Assembly: GCA_973895155.1 (NCBI GenBank)
Contig: OZ316893.1
Span: 15,004,001-15,068,000, forward strand
Direction of reading: 5' to 3'
DNA: 64,000 nt
From: Marsupella aquatica
Lineage: Eukaryota > Marchantiophyta
This document shows, piece after piece, positions 11,509 to 23,388 of the stretch; the first letter of the stretch is position 1; every line of letters begins with the position of its first letter. A model generated the notes under the pieces. It did no database searches, was not told the origin of the DNA, and saw only the letters and a list, made by a program, of their open reading frames with translations. The translations under genes were made by a program, and so were the position numbers.

Positions 11509-13030
11509 TTAGTTAGTGTCATCCACGCCTCGCGGGTAGTAGATGTGCCGTGCGTTGATCTCCTGAACGGGGCGCACATTTGGCGTATGCTGCAGGAACA
11601 TCACAAACCAAACGTACGTCATATCATTTCGATTGCACCAATTTCAAAACACATATTCTCTGCAGTTGTATGCGACATCGTTAATAGTTAGACCATGGTC
11701 TGGAGGAGTGGATTCGATTTGACTTACCAACAATGCCGCAGAAACTGCCTGAATTTGTTCCTTGGAAGCTGTGAGCGGAGCTTTCAGCAGGCTCCATACG
11801 ACGCTGGGTCGTTGAGTGCATGGAGGAGTTGTCAAAGAACCCAAGTAACGATAGTATCGGCTCCAGTCCAAGTCTGTCCCATTAACTCCATCGGAAGTGA
11901 CAATCCCAAGGCTGATAGTTTCCCCCAAGCTCTCTTCACTGAAGCCAGAGGTGAACTACGGAATCATCAAAAGCAAAGGCATGTATTAGCATGATAAGAA
12001 ATATGTATGACGGACCAATTTCAGAATTCACTTAATGTTTGGAAGCTAAAGTAGAAATAGCCAGATTTGCCTTCTAACCCATTGCCTCCACACCAGAAAT
12101 TCGGACAGGGTAGCACGGACCAACCTGACTTAGCCATTCATTGTGCTCTCCCTCCCTGAAAACCAAGGAGTTGATTGCAACTCCTTGCTCTGGGTGAGTG
12201 TGGTAAAATTGAATCTCCAGAGGAAACCTGCGTATAGTACAATAAAATGCTTAAGAGGTACAAGTTCCAATACCTTTCACATACTCGGGTAAAAAATGCT
12301 ATTCTATATGCAGAACGAATACATTGCCGAACAACTGACCTTTCGCCAAAGTAAGTGTGCTCACTAGGAGAGTGGAACACAAGTTTCTCCAGAACATAGT
12401 CGTAGTCATGACAGTTGTAAATGCCTCCAGCCCATTCGACCTACACATACATGAAATCAAGTTTCAAAGAATTGGCAGAGCGGCCGTGTTCCAACTAACC
12501 GAAAGAACGTATTCTCGGAAGGATAGATTACATCTTTTCGTTCAATCAGGGTTAACTCTTCAATTTGATAACAGGTTCCATAACTACCAACCAGAAGCCA
12601 AGTATCTGTCTCTTCTTGTGAAAAACAAGTGAATGCTCACCTCAAGGGTCTTGCCGTCTCCACGGACTGTAGCGTGGGCAGAGTGGTAGTAAATCTTGGC
12701 AGGGACATCCACGGTTCCATCTAGCTTGATGTGTTCCTCGTCGATGTCTACGGGGCTCTGGTTGGCTCCCTCGCTGCATTTGTTCCATTCTCTAGACAAC
12801 TCTCCCCAGTGAGCAGGCCCATTGGGCCCTTCACTATAATCCCATTCGATATCTGGACCAACACAAGACCCCCCCAAAAATCAATGATTTGCGGAACCAC
12901 TATGGCGTCAAACTCGAACCGAGTTTTGATGGTGAGTACCCTCTGCAAAGTCTGAAGATATGAAATTTACTGTGAATGTACCTGGTTTGGTCAGCACGGA
13001 TTGTAAACCAGATGAAAATTCCCCCTGCAT
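11509..13030 (-). CDS. Alpha-carbonic-anhydrase-like protein lacking Zn ligands
   Basis: This is an alpha-type carbonic anhydrase fold, normally a zinc enzyme hydrating CO2. Exons on the minus strand are 13030-12982 (tentative first exon), 12852-12641, 12440-12340, 12227-12125, 11955-11728 and 11589-11509, all in phase, giving 257 residues if the start is right. Family landmarks are DIEWDYSEGPNGPAHWG, NQSPVDID, the H64-like proton-shuttle position in YHSAHATV, LVFHSPSEHT, FPLEIQFYH, the conserved GSLTTPPCTQ and the C-terminal NVRPVQEINAR. In the ligand blocks the usual H-x-H is V-F-H and the third ligand His in E-L-H is Gln (EIQF), so only one of three zinc histidines remains. It is therefore probably catalytically dead in the classical sense, like animal CA-related proteins, or binds metal differently. 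The first exon carries no signal peptide; a different upstream exon is possible. Confidence 0.82.
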
Positions 13031-13100
13031 GATCAGACACAAAGCATGAGTTACTCTGTTTTATACCCCCACAAATGCTCTCATGTCAGATTTCTGCTCA

Positions 13101-13229
13101 ATCTCCTTCTCTGTTTGTTTTCGAGTGAAAAGAAAGTAACAATACAATGACCTGTTTAGTCTCTGGTCGATCTCCTTCGCTGTTTGTTTTCGAGTGCCAA
13201 GAAAGTAATATACAATGAACCGATTAGTC
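13101..13229. repeat. Two-copy tandem repeat, period 69 bp
   Basis: Copies at about 13101-13161 and 13170-13229 share 'atctccttc', 'ctgtttgttttcgagtg', 'aagaaagtaa', 'tacaatgaa' and 'tagtc'. The array lies just upstream of the tentative first exon of the carbonic-anhydrase-like gene. Both copies are diverged by several substitutions. Confidence 0.7.
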
Positions 13230-13230
13230 G

Positions 13231-16200
13231 GCCACATAGTGGGTCCTTTCATATTACACCTAGACTGATTTGACGGCACTGTAGGAAGTGGAGTGATTCG
13301 TATCCTACTTCAGATAGCTAGTTATCGCAGAGGATGCTCCGAGAAGATTTCCTCCTAATAATCTGCAGAACTTCTTGTTTAAAAACGAAGCAGGAAATTT
13401 GCATAGCTCCATGTGTACGAGGTAGAGTGCTCATACCGCTGAACAGAGGACGCACGATCCCAAGAAGGCAACGAACAAACCGATATAGCTTTGGGAAAGC
13501 GACATGTCTCCCACTGTTGGGTGTCAACTGCAAGACAAACTGTTCATCAGTGTCTCACTCAGCAAAGGTGTTCCATCACACTTCAGTCTTCGGCATTTGA
13601 AGGTGTCCAAGACTTGAAGTACAAGGCACAGAAAATTAATGGGTAGTTTACGGGACGAGCCAGGAAGGATGCAAATGGTACTGATGGTGGAAACAGAGCC
13701 GCAGAGCTTAATAGTCAGCAGTGTATCGGATTTTGCTAGACTTCAGAGAAAAAGAATGCGGCAGCTCTTGAGCTTACTACGCCAGACTAAGAGCAAAGAC
13801 GACTCGTAAGATACACAAGTGGCTCTTCTTCCACTATTCCTGCCAATTGCAGCCTTCCTGGCTCATTGCAGTGTGACTGAAGCTCACTGAAGCTGAGCTG
13901 AGTACTCATGATACTGGACAGTCATTGTAAACTTGGCTTATCACGTCGAAGCAGAAATACTCCACACTACTTTGTGGGCTCGACGAATTTTTCAAGGATT
14001 CACAGAGACACAGGAACGAACTGATTGTGACTCTCCTGCTCCATCACTACCAGTTCCGTCATCCTCATTATCGTCCATCAAACACAAAGCTACTCTTGGA
14101 CAACTCTTCATGAGACTGAACTTCACGAGATAATTCTATTCGTGATCAACACCTGTAAATGCAGCCGGCGTAGGACCCGAGAACAGCACGGACGATTGTA
14201 GCTCAAACACCAACAACTCCAACGAACATATCAGAGTCGAACCCTTTGTCCGCTCCGCTCAGCTCCACTTCCCTTACCCCGAAAGCAAAGACTCGTTGCT
14301 CAGCTGATACTCTTGCTACTAATACTACACCTAACCAACCCCCTTTCCTCTCGTGCAGCTAAGATCTTCTTCGTCCACCTAGGAAAGTACCGAAGCGCAG
14401 TATTATTGTACCACCATGAATGAAGAGCGGATGGGCAGTGGCATGGCAGACTCGTGAACAGAGAGAGGATCAGAGGAGGGCACTACTGATTCCGGTACTG
14501 AAGAAGCACATTGTACATTCCTTTCCTAGTCTCCTTCCCTTCAAGGCGACATTGTACAGTACTCCACAGTCGTAAGTCAGTGCAATCATTACAATCGGGG
14601 AGGGTGACATCGCTCTGGAGAGACTGGAGAGACTGTGATGAAAGCAGTCAGGATGCAGCAGTTTGAATTTTTGGACTCCATTTCGCATGCCGAAAATCGC
14701 GGCGACTCAATCATCGGGAAAATTTCCCTTCGCGGCCCAACGTCACTGACTTTTCAAGTAACGTACCCTGACAGGGCGGGTGGGTGGAACGGCGTGTGTG
14801 TGTCTGTCAGACTCGCCTCTTATCCGTTGATCGCCTGCTCTAATTCTCTAAACGCCCAGCATGCAAATCATTGTCATGGGCTCATGGCTGTAGACGATTT
14901 CTGACCCTCACCACGGCATCATCGTGGCCGTTCAACGTGCTGTCGATCGGGAAACGGCTCTCCCATCGCCCTTGGATTGCCTATCGCGGGGACCGGAATC
15001 TGACACGTCCTTCAGAATTTCCCGCCCTTGTCCTTTCGAAGTGGCCCGGTGCGGAGGCAGTCGGAGCGTGAAGGCGAATATTTCTGGCAGAATTCACTCT
15101 GGCCATCAAGTTTTGTCACTTGATGGAAAAACAATATTAAAATTCGGTGGGTTTCCCTTTGTCTTCTCATACACTACTCTTATTACTTTCCTGAGTCTTT
15201 TTTGTCTTTGGCACTTTTTTGTTCTCACCTCTATTGAGGTTCAAAGAACGGGTAATAGGAACTAGAGTGGTGTGAAGGGCCGGTGATGCCAAAATATTTG
15301 CTGAAAGACAGAATAAGGCACCCACTCCACCTGAATGTCCCATATTCTTGGCTAAAGTCTTTCTAGATGTAACCAGAGAAGATCTTATGAAAAGGTCTTG
15401 TGGGTCCCTTTTTAATGCAAATGACTTAAAATAAAAATGGACCAAGGGGCCAGAAGAAGAGACCTTCAATAGAGTTGATCTAAAATCTAGGACAAAGGAG
15501 TGCTCCACATAAGAAAAACTAGGCCCCACTACATTCCATGTAGGATTGGTAACAAGTTTGGTTGAAAGTGCCCCCAACTTTATGTGAAGTGAATAGCAGC
15601 AGTTTCTCCCAATGAATGGATGGCTCTGATCAGATCTTGGAGACCAAAAAAAAAATGAAAACTGCACCCAAGGTCTTATAAAGCCACCCTAAAGTAGAGT
15701 GTTCCCTGAGCCAGGTGTTAGTTGGGAGTTGGGAGAGTAAACACTGAGAGTGTGTCTCCTTGAAGTAAAGGGAGGACTTGACAAGTGAGTCTCAATATGG
15801 GGTATCTTAGTGTCATACATGTTAACACAATAAATAATTAATTATTACATGTTTACACCCACTAACCAAATATTGTGGGGTCTTTGTAAGGCTTCCAAAT
15901 AACTTGCCTGGGAGGTAACAACACATCAAAAAAACAACATCCTATTGTGCTATTTGGCAAGTGCCCATAATTTGTAAACCCACTTGTTCTTTTAGCAACA
16001 CCTAATGTATCTATCTATAGGTCTGCTGCCTTTTGGATGTGCCTTGAGTTTGTTGAAATGAATACTATTCTCCTGAATAATGAAAACAGGACAATAGTAT
16101 TCTGGCCTTCAGTTTGTTGAAATAAAAAATAAGGAAAAGTTTAAATTTGTGTATGTATTGTGCGAATATGGATGGCATTACAGTAAGTAATAACATTTTT

Positions 16201-17870
16201 GGTGGAGTGATCCTGCCTGACACTTTCTCTGTTTTACCTCTGAAATGTTAGATTGCAAGATCTCTAGTAGTGAATACCAGCGCCTCAACAGATGCTTCCT
16301 CATTAGAGTACATTCATGCCACACTACAGTAGATGTGTTATACATCATCACACTGTGCCACTGAGAGCATTCTTATTTTTTAGTTGTTCTTCTTTGGGTT
16401 TTGTGTTTGCCCTCTTCTTTTGAATTTCCTGTTTGTACCCCGGGGTCCTCACTTCTTTTCTTCCTGCCCACATGAAGAAGTTAGGGGCTTTTAATTAAAT
16501 TGTGCAGAAAACTTTTAAAATTGTGATGAAGAAATATAGGGGTGTTTTAATCCAATTTTGAGAATTATAAGAACGTACTATAGGGGTTAACAAGTAGTAA
16601 AAATGAAACATGGTTTTGATCCACAAATTAGAACCACCCTTCTTCTAGGTGTGTAACTGTGTTCAGTCTTTTGTGACCAACCCCCTTGGTCACAGGCCTG
16701 GTACTAGTTTTATCCTCCTTCAAGGTGTGCCTTGAAGTTGTTGGGTTCCTAGGTCCCTTCCACATTTGAAGGGGATTCATTCGAGTAATGCCTTTCACTA
16801 GTCAGTAATGTATGCTTTCATAACAAAAATGAACTAAAAAATTGTAAACCCATCCTTAGTTCAGGGAATCAAATGGCCTTGACTTCTAACATTTCCAGGA
16901 GTCAAGGCTTGCACTTTGAACACACTGCCTAACTACTACAATGTGAACTTGATAAGTGAAATCTGGTGATAGATGCAAGTTATTTGTGATTAAATTGTTA
17001 ACTCTTAAATGGGAGACAGCAAACACAAAACCCAGATGGACACAATCCAAATTAAGTTGAGATTTTGATTGTCTAACACACTTCTTATTTGTGACCTGCA
17101 AGGAGGTGTCTTACGGGGACCAGGAGGGTTTGGGTTGGTCCTTCCTGTATTCTGTCCATGAGGCCGATTTTCCTTCCTGCGACAAAGGCTTGAGTCCTTA
17201 CAATGCTTTGGTGTAAACAAACAGGAATTCCTTGACAATGTTCCCCCACTCTATGTAAACAATTTACATGTCTTATGAATTACGTTCAAAGGGATCTACA
17301 GTCAAAAGGTTTTCCACCACCTGTTAATGAACCTCTGCACCCAATGTTGTAAATGCCACACTCAGCTCAAAAGTATTCCACCAATGGTTGTGACTCCTGA
17401 GCAAGGTGCAACCCTACATCCATATATCAGATCGTTTAAATTGTGGCACTGGTAATGATTGGCCAAGCAAGGGTCTCTTCGACAGATAAGTACCCATCTT
17501 TGCAGCTGAGAAAGGCCGGGGCATTTGAGGTTGTGGTCCATGTTTGGTTGCAGCCAATAGGGCGTCTCAACCCTATAGCTTTGCGGGCTCCATCTGGCCA
17601 CCCGGATGCCTTGGGTCGCTTCACAAAAATGAACATTGGGACCCAAAATCGGGCACTCCAAAAATGGAGGTTGAACCTTGACTCGAACCTAAGTTAACTC
17701 AGTCTGTGACGGACAGAGTGTAAGTCCGGATCATAAAAAAAACCGGTAAGAAATTTGCAGGAGAGAACTTGGTGGAACAACCACCTGATTTGGACGACCC
17801 GGGTCACGGAACTACCGGGTGTCCATCGGGAATGCACGAGTTTATCTTTGAGATGCCCTAATGTTGCATC
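13231..17870. other. Gene-free stretch
   Basis: I find no supported gene. The longest frame is 166 codons on the minus strand (15167-15667), with no motif and no splice context. From about 15.1 kb on, the sequence is AT-rich with homopolymer runs and resembles decayed transposon or intergenic DNA. The part at 13.2-15.1 kb is more balanced in composition and may include promoter sequence of the minus-strand gene to its left. Confidence 0.45.
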
Positions 17871-18045
17871 TCTTTTGCAGCCACTGTATTGATAATTATC
17901 CATCCAGAATTCACAATTTTACAGCCAATGTTCCCAGGAATTTACAGTCCTTCACTTCTCACATTTTGCAGCTCACAATGCATCCGGATTTTTGCAGCCA
18001 AACATTCAAAGATTACGCAGCAAAAAGATTACAGATCTTGCAGCT
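17871..18045. repeat. Degenerate 23-26 bp periodic repeat (ttttgcagc)
   Basis: The trinucleotide cag inside t-rich motifs of the type 'tttgcagc' or 'tttacag' starts at 17878, 17922, 17945, 17969, 17995, 18018 and 18041. Spacings are 44, 23, 24, 26, 23 and 23. The regularity points to an eroded minisatellite. Each unit resembles a 3' splice site, but no exons follow. Confidence 0.5.
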
Positions 18046-18243
18046 GGTGTATCTGGTTGATGCGAGGAAGCTTGGGATCAAAACATATACATGGCAACAT
18101 TCAGAATGTGGTAACAGTAGAGGACTAGGGCATATGCATCCAGTCGGGCTGCTTCTTATAGCCAACTCTCCAGGACCAGCGCGATGTTCAAGCATTCTCG
18201 TCAACATGTCCGTCGGGTGAAGGAAGGAAAAACTGACAAAGAC

Positions 18244-21200
18244 ACGATGGATTGGAGAAGGTGATAAATGCTCCAAGCTTTTCTTCCGTAGCTTAAAAGG
18301 ATTGGCCAGAACTAAGGAAATCAATGAATTGCTCACACCGGATGATCGGGTGATCAGTGGGTGGGAAGATCTGGCCACCACGGCTACTAACTTCTTCCAA
18401 GAAATTCTTGGTCAAACTGCCGGCTCTCACTGGGAGCAGGTGGCAAATGTTCTAGCACATCAGACCAAATGCATTACTTTGGCAGACCAGAACTTATTGA
18501 ACGCCCCCCTCACGGTGGCTGAACTTGGGAATGCGGCTACTACTCTTGCCAATCACAAGTGTCCTAGCCCCGATGGGGTCCCTGTAGAATTTTTCACTGC
18601 CAATTGGACGATGGTGGGTCCTTCACTTCATAGAGCATTGCTACAGGGTATGGAAGATGGGAATTTCTCACCTGATATCACCCGTGGCTTGATTGTCCTT
18701 CTACCAAAGAAGGATGACAAGCGATCTTTATCCAATAAGCGCCCCATAACCCTCTTGAACGTGGCCCACAAGATTGTAGCCAAGGCTTTGCAGATGCGTC
18801 TCACTCCGGTCCTACAAAGGTACATTTCGCCTCAACAATTCACCTTTCTTCCAGGACGGAACATCCATCATTCCCTAATGCTTCTCAATGAGACGTTGCA
18901 CCATGCGGAGGCCTTTGGGATGGAATACATTTTGATGAAATTGGACGTCATCAAGGCCTTTGACAAGCTGGAATGGCACTTTCTCATGGCTCTTATGGAG
19001 AAGGCTGGTTTCGGTGGGCTTCTCACGCAATTTATGGTGGCAACACATGCTTCGGCGTCTTCAGCGGTACTAATCAATGGGAAAATGGCTTCACCATTCT
19101 GCCTGCCACGATCTGTGAGGCAAGGATGCCCCCTTTCACCACTACTCTTCCTCATTGCAATTGACTCGCTTAGTGCCATGCTTTCCTGGGAGGTCGATAG
19201 GGGTCTGATACGAGGAGTCGATATCCAACACCTGGGGGTGCACAACGTGCACACTGTTAGTCTATTTGCTGATGATATTGCATTGATTATCCGGGCTGTG
19301 ATGCAATTCGTCGACCGCTGTAAGCAGGTCCTGGACCTCTTTGGCTTAGCCTCCGACCTATTCTATGCCTGGGAGAAAACCAAGGCTGCCTTCATCTCCC
19401 CAAACAGGGTCCCACTTGAATTCAGACGTCTACCTTGGACGTGGGAGGATGATCATAACGCCATGAAACTTCTGGGGATCCCTCTCGCCCAACATATTTC
19501 GGAAAAGCAAATGGTCCAAACCCTATCAGAGAAGCTTGAATCCAATCTGGATCGAGTCCGTAAGACCTATGGCTCTCTTGTCGCTCGGGTAGCTGTGGCT
19601 AATCACCTTGTTCTGAGCACCCTTTGGTTCTCACTTACTGTTTGGGCCGGCCAGCGCTCCACCCTGGATAGCTTACAAAAGAAAATCATTGCCTTTGTGT
19701 GGGCAGGACAGAATCTTAAGGCTAGATCCTGGGTGGACCTTGCAACTATCACCAAGCCCAAGAAGCATGGAGGCTTGGGGTTGATCTCTTTGGCTGCGCA
19801 ATTCCGGGCCTTGGCAGGAAACTTCATTATCTGGGCGTTGGCTAAAGGGGAGCACCCCTTAAGGAAGATTCTTCAATATGAAATCAGGCGTCTTTCAATA
19901 CAGAAGTGGGGAGCGGATGATTTCACATGGGCCTTCACACCATGCCACACTCTACCACGTGATGGCTCTCGGGTTTGGGTCAACATTTGCACAGCCTGGA
20001 ATGTCCTGAAGAAACACTTACGTCCCGCACCCCCGGGGCATTTGGAAGGCTGGAGCGACCTCCCCCTCTGGGGCCCGCACCTCAACCACATCAACTCCAC
20101 GTTGGCGAAATGTCATAGTAACCTTCAACGTAAAATCCAGAGGGCCGGCTTCCAGTTTATGCGGGATGTCTTAGATGCCAGGGGCAATTTTATCAGGTGG
20201 GAGGACGGTCCCCGTGACAGGCTGCCTGGCAACTGTGCTTGGGCTTATCAAAGGATGATTGACAATCTTAAGTCTGTTCCCGAGCTGCACAGCGATCCCA
20301 ATGAAGTTATCCCGATCTATGTGGAGGTAGCGCTACCTAATGGGATTCAGTACATCTGGGAATATTTGACCCAGCGCAGATTCATAACGTCCCAATGGCA
20401 TTTCTCCCAGGACACCTCCTCCCCTAAGAGGACTTTCAAGGTCACTAATGGCTTCCTGTGCAAGAACGACAATTTTGCTCCTCCAACACAAACACTCTTG
20501 CACCGGGTACTTGTTCGAATACAGGGCACTGGAAATCGTCTGTGCGTTGGAAGACCTACAGGCACCCTTGCCCCCCTGCTGCAATACGAGTGGAAGGATG
20601 GTCTTCCACTCCTGGACACTTCCACAGCCCACCTATGCGAATTACAAGGGCGGCACCCGGACATCCTACATAAGGCAGTACACAAGTGGGCACTCAGACT
20701 AGATTGGACCCCCAATTCTCAAACACTGTGGACATGCACCTGGCTCTCTTTCCGCGCGGCAAGAGAGAATTGCTTCCTCTGGCAATTGATTTACCGGATT
20801 CCAGCCACGCAACACTGGCGATTCCCCAAGTCACCAATGACTGATCTGGCTATCTGGTGTACTAGATGTGAACAAAATCAACAAGAAGACATTGTTCACT
20901 GCATCTGGGAGTGCAGTAAGTCACAAGTAGTTTGGTCATGGCTCCAATTCATTTTGAGACACTGCGCCTTCACTCAAGGGAACCGAATACAGCTACTCCC
21001 CGCTCACATCTTCGTCGGGGCCCCACTACCGGATGAATGGGATGTACCTGATAAACTCAGGCACATCACCAGAGCTATCCTCTGCTGGCACATCTAGAAG
21101 GAGCGGTGTGTGCATTTCATCGAACACACCAGGCCCAATCCACAAGGGGTTATCCAGAAAGTATGGTATCGACTCGGCATTTACCTCAGACGTGATTGGG

Positions 21201-21349
21201 CCCAGCACAAAACCAAGATTCGCACGGGGAAGTCCACCTTCAGCGAGGCCCACCACGCAATGTCTCGGGATTATGGCACATGGAATGGACTGTGGCTCCT
21301 CCATGATGATATCCTCCAAGTCCAACCGGTCCCCCCACGTCCCCCTTGA
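18244..21349 (+). pseudogene. LINE ORF2 fragment: reverse transcriptase + zf-RVT
   Basis: The frame is open from the 5' junction to a TAG at 21095-21097 and then continues in the same frame to a TGA at 21347-21349. RT motifs in order are FTFLPGRNIHHS, KLDVIKAFDKLEW (motif A), RSVRQGCPLSPLLFL, LFADDIALI (catalytic F-A-D-D) and KLLGIPL. Near the end lies a zf-RVT zinc-binding block, CTRCEQNQQEDIVHCIWEC. At the TAG the context is CWHI-stop-KERC, where related elements usually have Trp, so a single TGG to TAG change would explain it; this is inference. There is no endonuclease domain because of the 5' truncation. No host function is expected. Confidence 0.88.
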
Positions 21350-21667
21350 GCAATACGTCACTGCAGGTTTTGAAGCTGCACTACTGCTAGACTGATAGAG
21401 TGTTCCCACCTTATCATGGATCCACTGCAAGGGACCCCACTGGCCCTTTGCACTGGCCGTTCTTTGGGAGTGTGCTGCTCCCATTGTAGTTTCCAAATCC
21501 CTTGTTTGGTTGCCTTGTAGGAGGCTCAGTTTCTTCCCTGGTTCTGGCTTCACCGGCCCCGGCACCTCGACCTCATGGTCCCCTTGGGGGTGCCCTTTTT
21601 TGGGCCCCCCATTTTGTATTCTGGCCTTATGAATGGAATTCATTTGGTTTTTTCGAGGCAAAAAAAA
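18244..21667 (+). mobile_element. 5'-truncated LINE (L1-type) with poly(A) and TSD
   Basis: A non-LTR retrotransposon is bounded by a perfect 16-bp target-site duplication, aaaaactgacaaagac, at 18228-18243 and 21668-21683. It ends in a run of A immediately before the 3' copy. The insert begins inside the coding region at the WIGEGDKCSKLFFR segment upstream of the reverse transcriptase, so the first ORF and the endonuclease domain are missing, as usual for 5'-truncated target-primed insertions. An exact TSD and a nearly intact frame suggest a recent insertion. Confidence 0.9.
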
Positions 21668-21689
21668 AAAAACTGACAAAGACGGAAAA

Positions 21690-21870
21690 AAAACCGATGG
21701 AGTCTAACCTGACGTAATGCCTGCACCGTTAGCTTCCGTTAATGAGAGATGGTAACGGGGATGGTAATCCATTTTGGGTGTCATTAATGATTGATCGTAC
21801 ACTAACACTCTACTGAGTCCATCTGGGCCGTCCCAACAAACCTCTGTGTCCATCCGGGCTTCTGTTTCTA
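21690..21870. repeat. Dispersed repeat, copy A (related copy near 35.2 kb)
   Basis: This segment shares an ordered set of blocks with about 35200-35345: 'acgt.a..cct', the exact 14-mer tccgttaatgagag, 'gg.at.cattttgggtgtca' versus 'ggaatacattttaagtgtca', and 'ctgtgtccat' near the end. It directly follows the LINE, so the LINE probably landed beside or in it. The family is unknown. Confidence 0.5.
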
Positions 21871-22716
21871 AATCGCAACTCCCTTATTACTGCAATATAT
21901 AATCTTCAACAAATAAGAGAATGTTTTCTGGTAAGACAAATTGATAAGTGCATTAGCAATATTGGGTCATAATTGCATTAGCAATTATCCCCATTAAGTT
22001 TAATGAAGCTAACTTAATATAGTGCAATATTGCTAATGAGCCTCAATGCCCATTTTTTGAATATTAATGAAATGATGACAAAACCCATAGTGCATGTCAT
22101 CATTTGAACATACATAGTATAACATCATCCTTTCCATGCACTTAAATTGGGTGGGCCCTCGAGTGATAGTCTAGAGGCTTCACTCTAGAAGTCTAGACCC
22201 CAACTATAGCTTCTCGTTGTGCTTTATAAGTAAGACTGCAATGACCTGTAAGCATTTTGAATTGCCCTTGAATGTATTGTACTTATTGAAGGTGCAGTGT
22301 ATTGACTTAGTGTCAAGAAACCTGATAAGTGCAAAGTCCTCATTAGGTTGCACTTATTAATTTGTGCAATCTGGTTAATTTACTCCAATCTTTGCCATTG
22401 TAGATTAGTGCAAGAAGATGGCTCTATCCAAGCCCTTGCACTTACCCTGGTCTCACTGCACAACGAAGTGTTCTGGCCACCTCACCATTATTTTCTTAGG
22501 TGGCCAAAAGTTTGCTAGATTGCACTTTAGTGGGGAGCACTAACCCCTATCCAGTTTTAATGCCTAGCCACAGCCCCATTCTGAGGGTTATCCTTAAATT
22601 TAGGGACATCTAATGGTCATGCATGATCTTACAAGAGTAGAAAGGGAATCTTCTGACTATCTTCTCCTTTGCCCAAGGGGACATTAGCCACAGTCAGTGG
22701 CTAGAGGGGTGGCTAG
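21871..22716. other. AT-rich stretch with hairpins
   Basis: No gene is seen. A perfect 14-bp inverted repeat pairs cattagcaatattg at 21951-21964 with 22025-22038, and its loop contains a second small palindrome (ataattgc/gcaattat near 21970-21989). Together they could fold into a branched hairpin. The rest is plain AT-rich sequence. Confidence 0.45.
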
Positions 22717-23388
22717 AGGGAAATAAAGCTTCAAAACCCTGCACCCAGCACTAGAGGTTAAGCCACATTCCCCAAAGAGTATAATAGAAATAAACCCTCA
22801 AAACCCTGCACCCAGCACCAGAGGTTTAGCCACGCTTACCAAAGAGTATAAAAGAAATAAACCTTCTAAAAACCCTGCACCCAGCACTAGAGGTTTAGGG
22901 CCAGGTTCCATGGGCCAGGGGCAGGGAGTATGAGCACTCCCTCTGACACCCCCTGGGGCCCAAAGACATCATATGCCAAGGTGTTTATAGTATTTTAAAT
23001 GTATGAGTTTTGATTTAGGAGCCAATGAGAATAACTAATGAGAATGCCCTGTAGTGTTCCTACACAGGAGCACAGGGGTACCCTTGAAGTTTAACAGGGA
23101 GTATGATTTTAGGAGTGTGAGGGAAAATCATACTCCCTACTACAATATTTGTACACCCTTCAGTCCCGGGAAAAGCTGCAATCTTGTTGGCTTAAAAATC
23201 AGGACTCCTGCCCCATGGAACCCAGCCCTTAGCCACGTTCCTCAAAGACCGTAAACGACATAACAGCATAAAAGACATAAACCGCTTTAGTCAGTCTCCT
23301 CAAAGGGCATAAAAGATATAAACCTTCAAAACCTTGCACGCAGCACTACAGGTTGAGCCACACCCCGCCAAAGAGTATATGAACAATT
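22717..23388. repeat. Tandem repeat of about 70 bp, interrupted by a MITE
   Basis: A unit built from 'aaataaac.ttcaaaaccctgcac', 'ccagcactagaggtttagcc' and 'acgcttaccaaagagtataa' occurs at about 22717-22785, 22786-22853, 22854-22897 (continuing after an insertion at 23229) and 23310-23388, with a shortened copy near 23270-23310. The copies are good enough to reconstruct the unoccupied site of the insertion at 22898-23228. Confidence 0.8.
22898..23228. mobile_element. Tourist-like MITE (PIF/Harbinger type), 331 bp
   Basis: The termini are inverted repeats. The left end reads GGGCCAGGTTCCATGGG and the reverse complement of the right end reads GGGCTGGGTTCCATGGG, both followed by a GGCAGG block with a small indel. 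It is flanked by TTA on both sides (22895-22897 and 23229-23231), the 3-bp target duplication typical of PIF/Harbinger elements. The empty site is visible in the neighbouring repeat unit, which reads aggtttagccacg without interruption at about 22820. There is no coding capacity. An internal palindrome (gggagtatgatttta/aaaatcatactccc) lies near 23097-23138. Confidence 0.82.

Noticed and set aside
12748-12948. Alternative N-terminus of the carbonic-anhydrase-like gene (66-codon frame)
   Set aside because: It is out of phase with the conserved DIEWDYSEG segment, and a good acceptor (ttggtccag) precedes that segment.
15167-15667. 166-codon open frame on the minus strand
   Set aside because: Composition is AT-rich with homopolymers, no domain is visible, and nothing supports exons around it.
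18000-18243. Extra LINE coding sequence upstream of 18244
   Set aside because: The 16-bp target duplication ends at 18243, so sequence to its left is host DNA.
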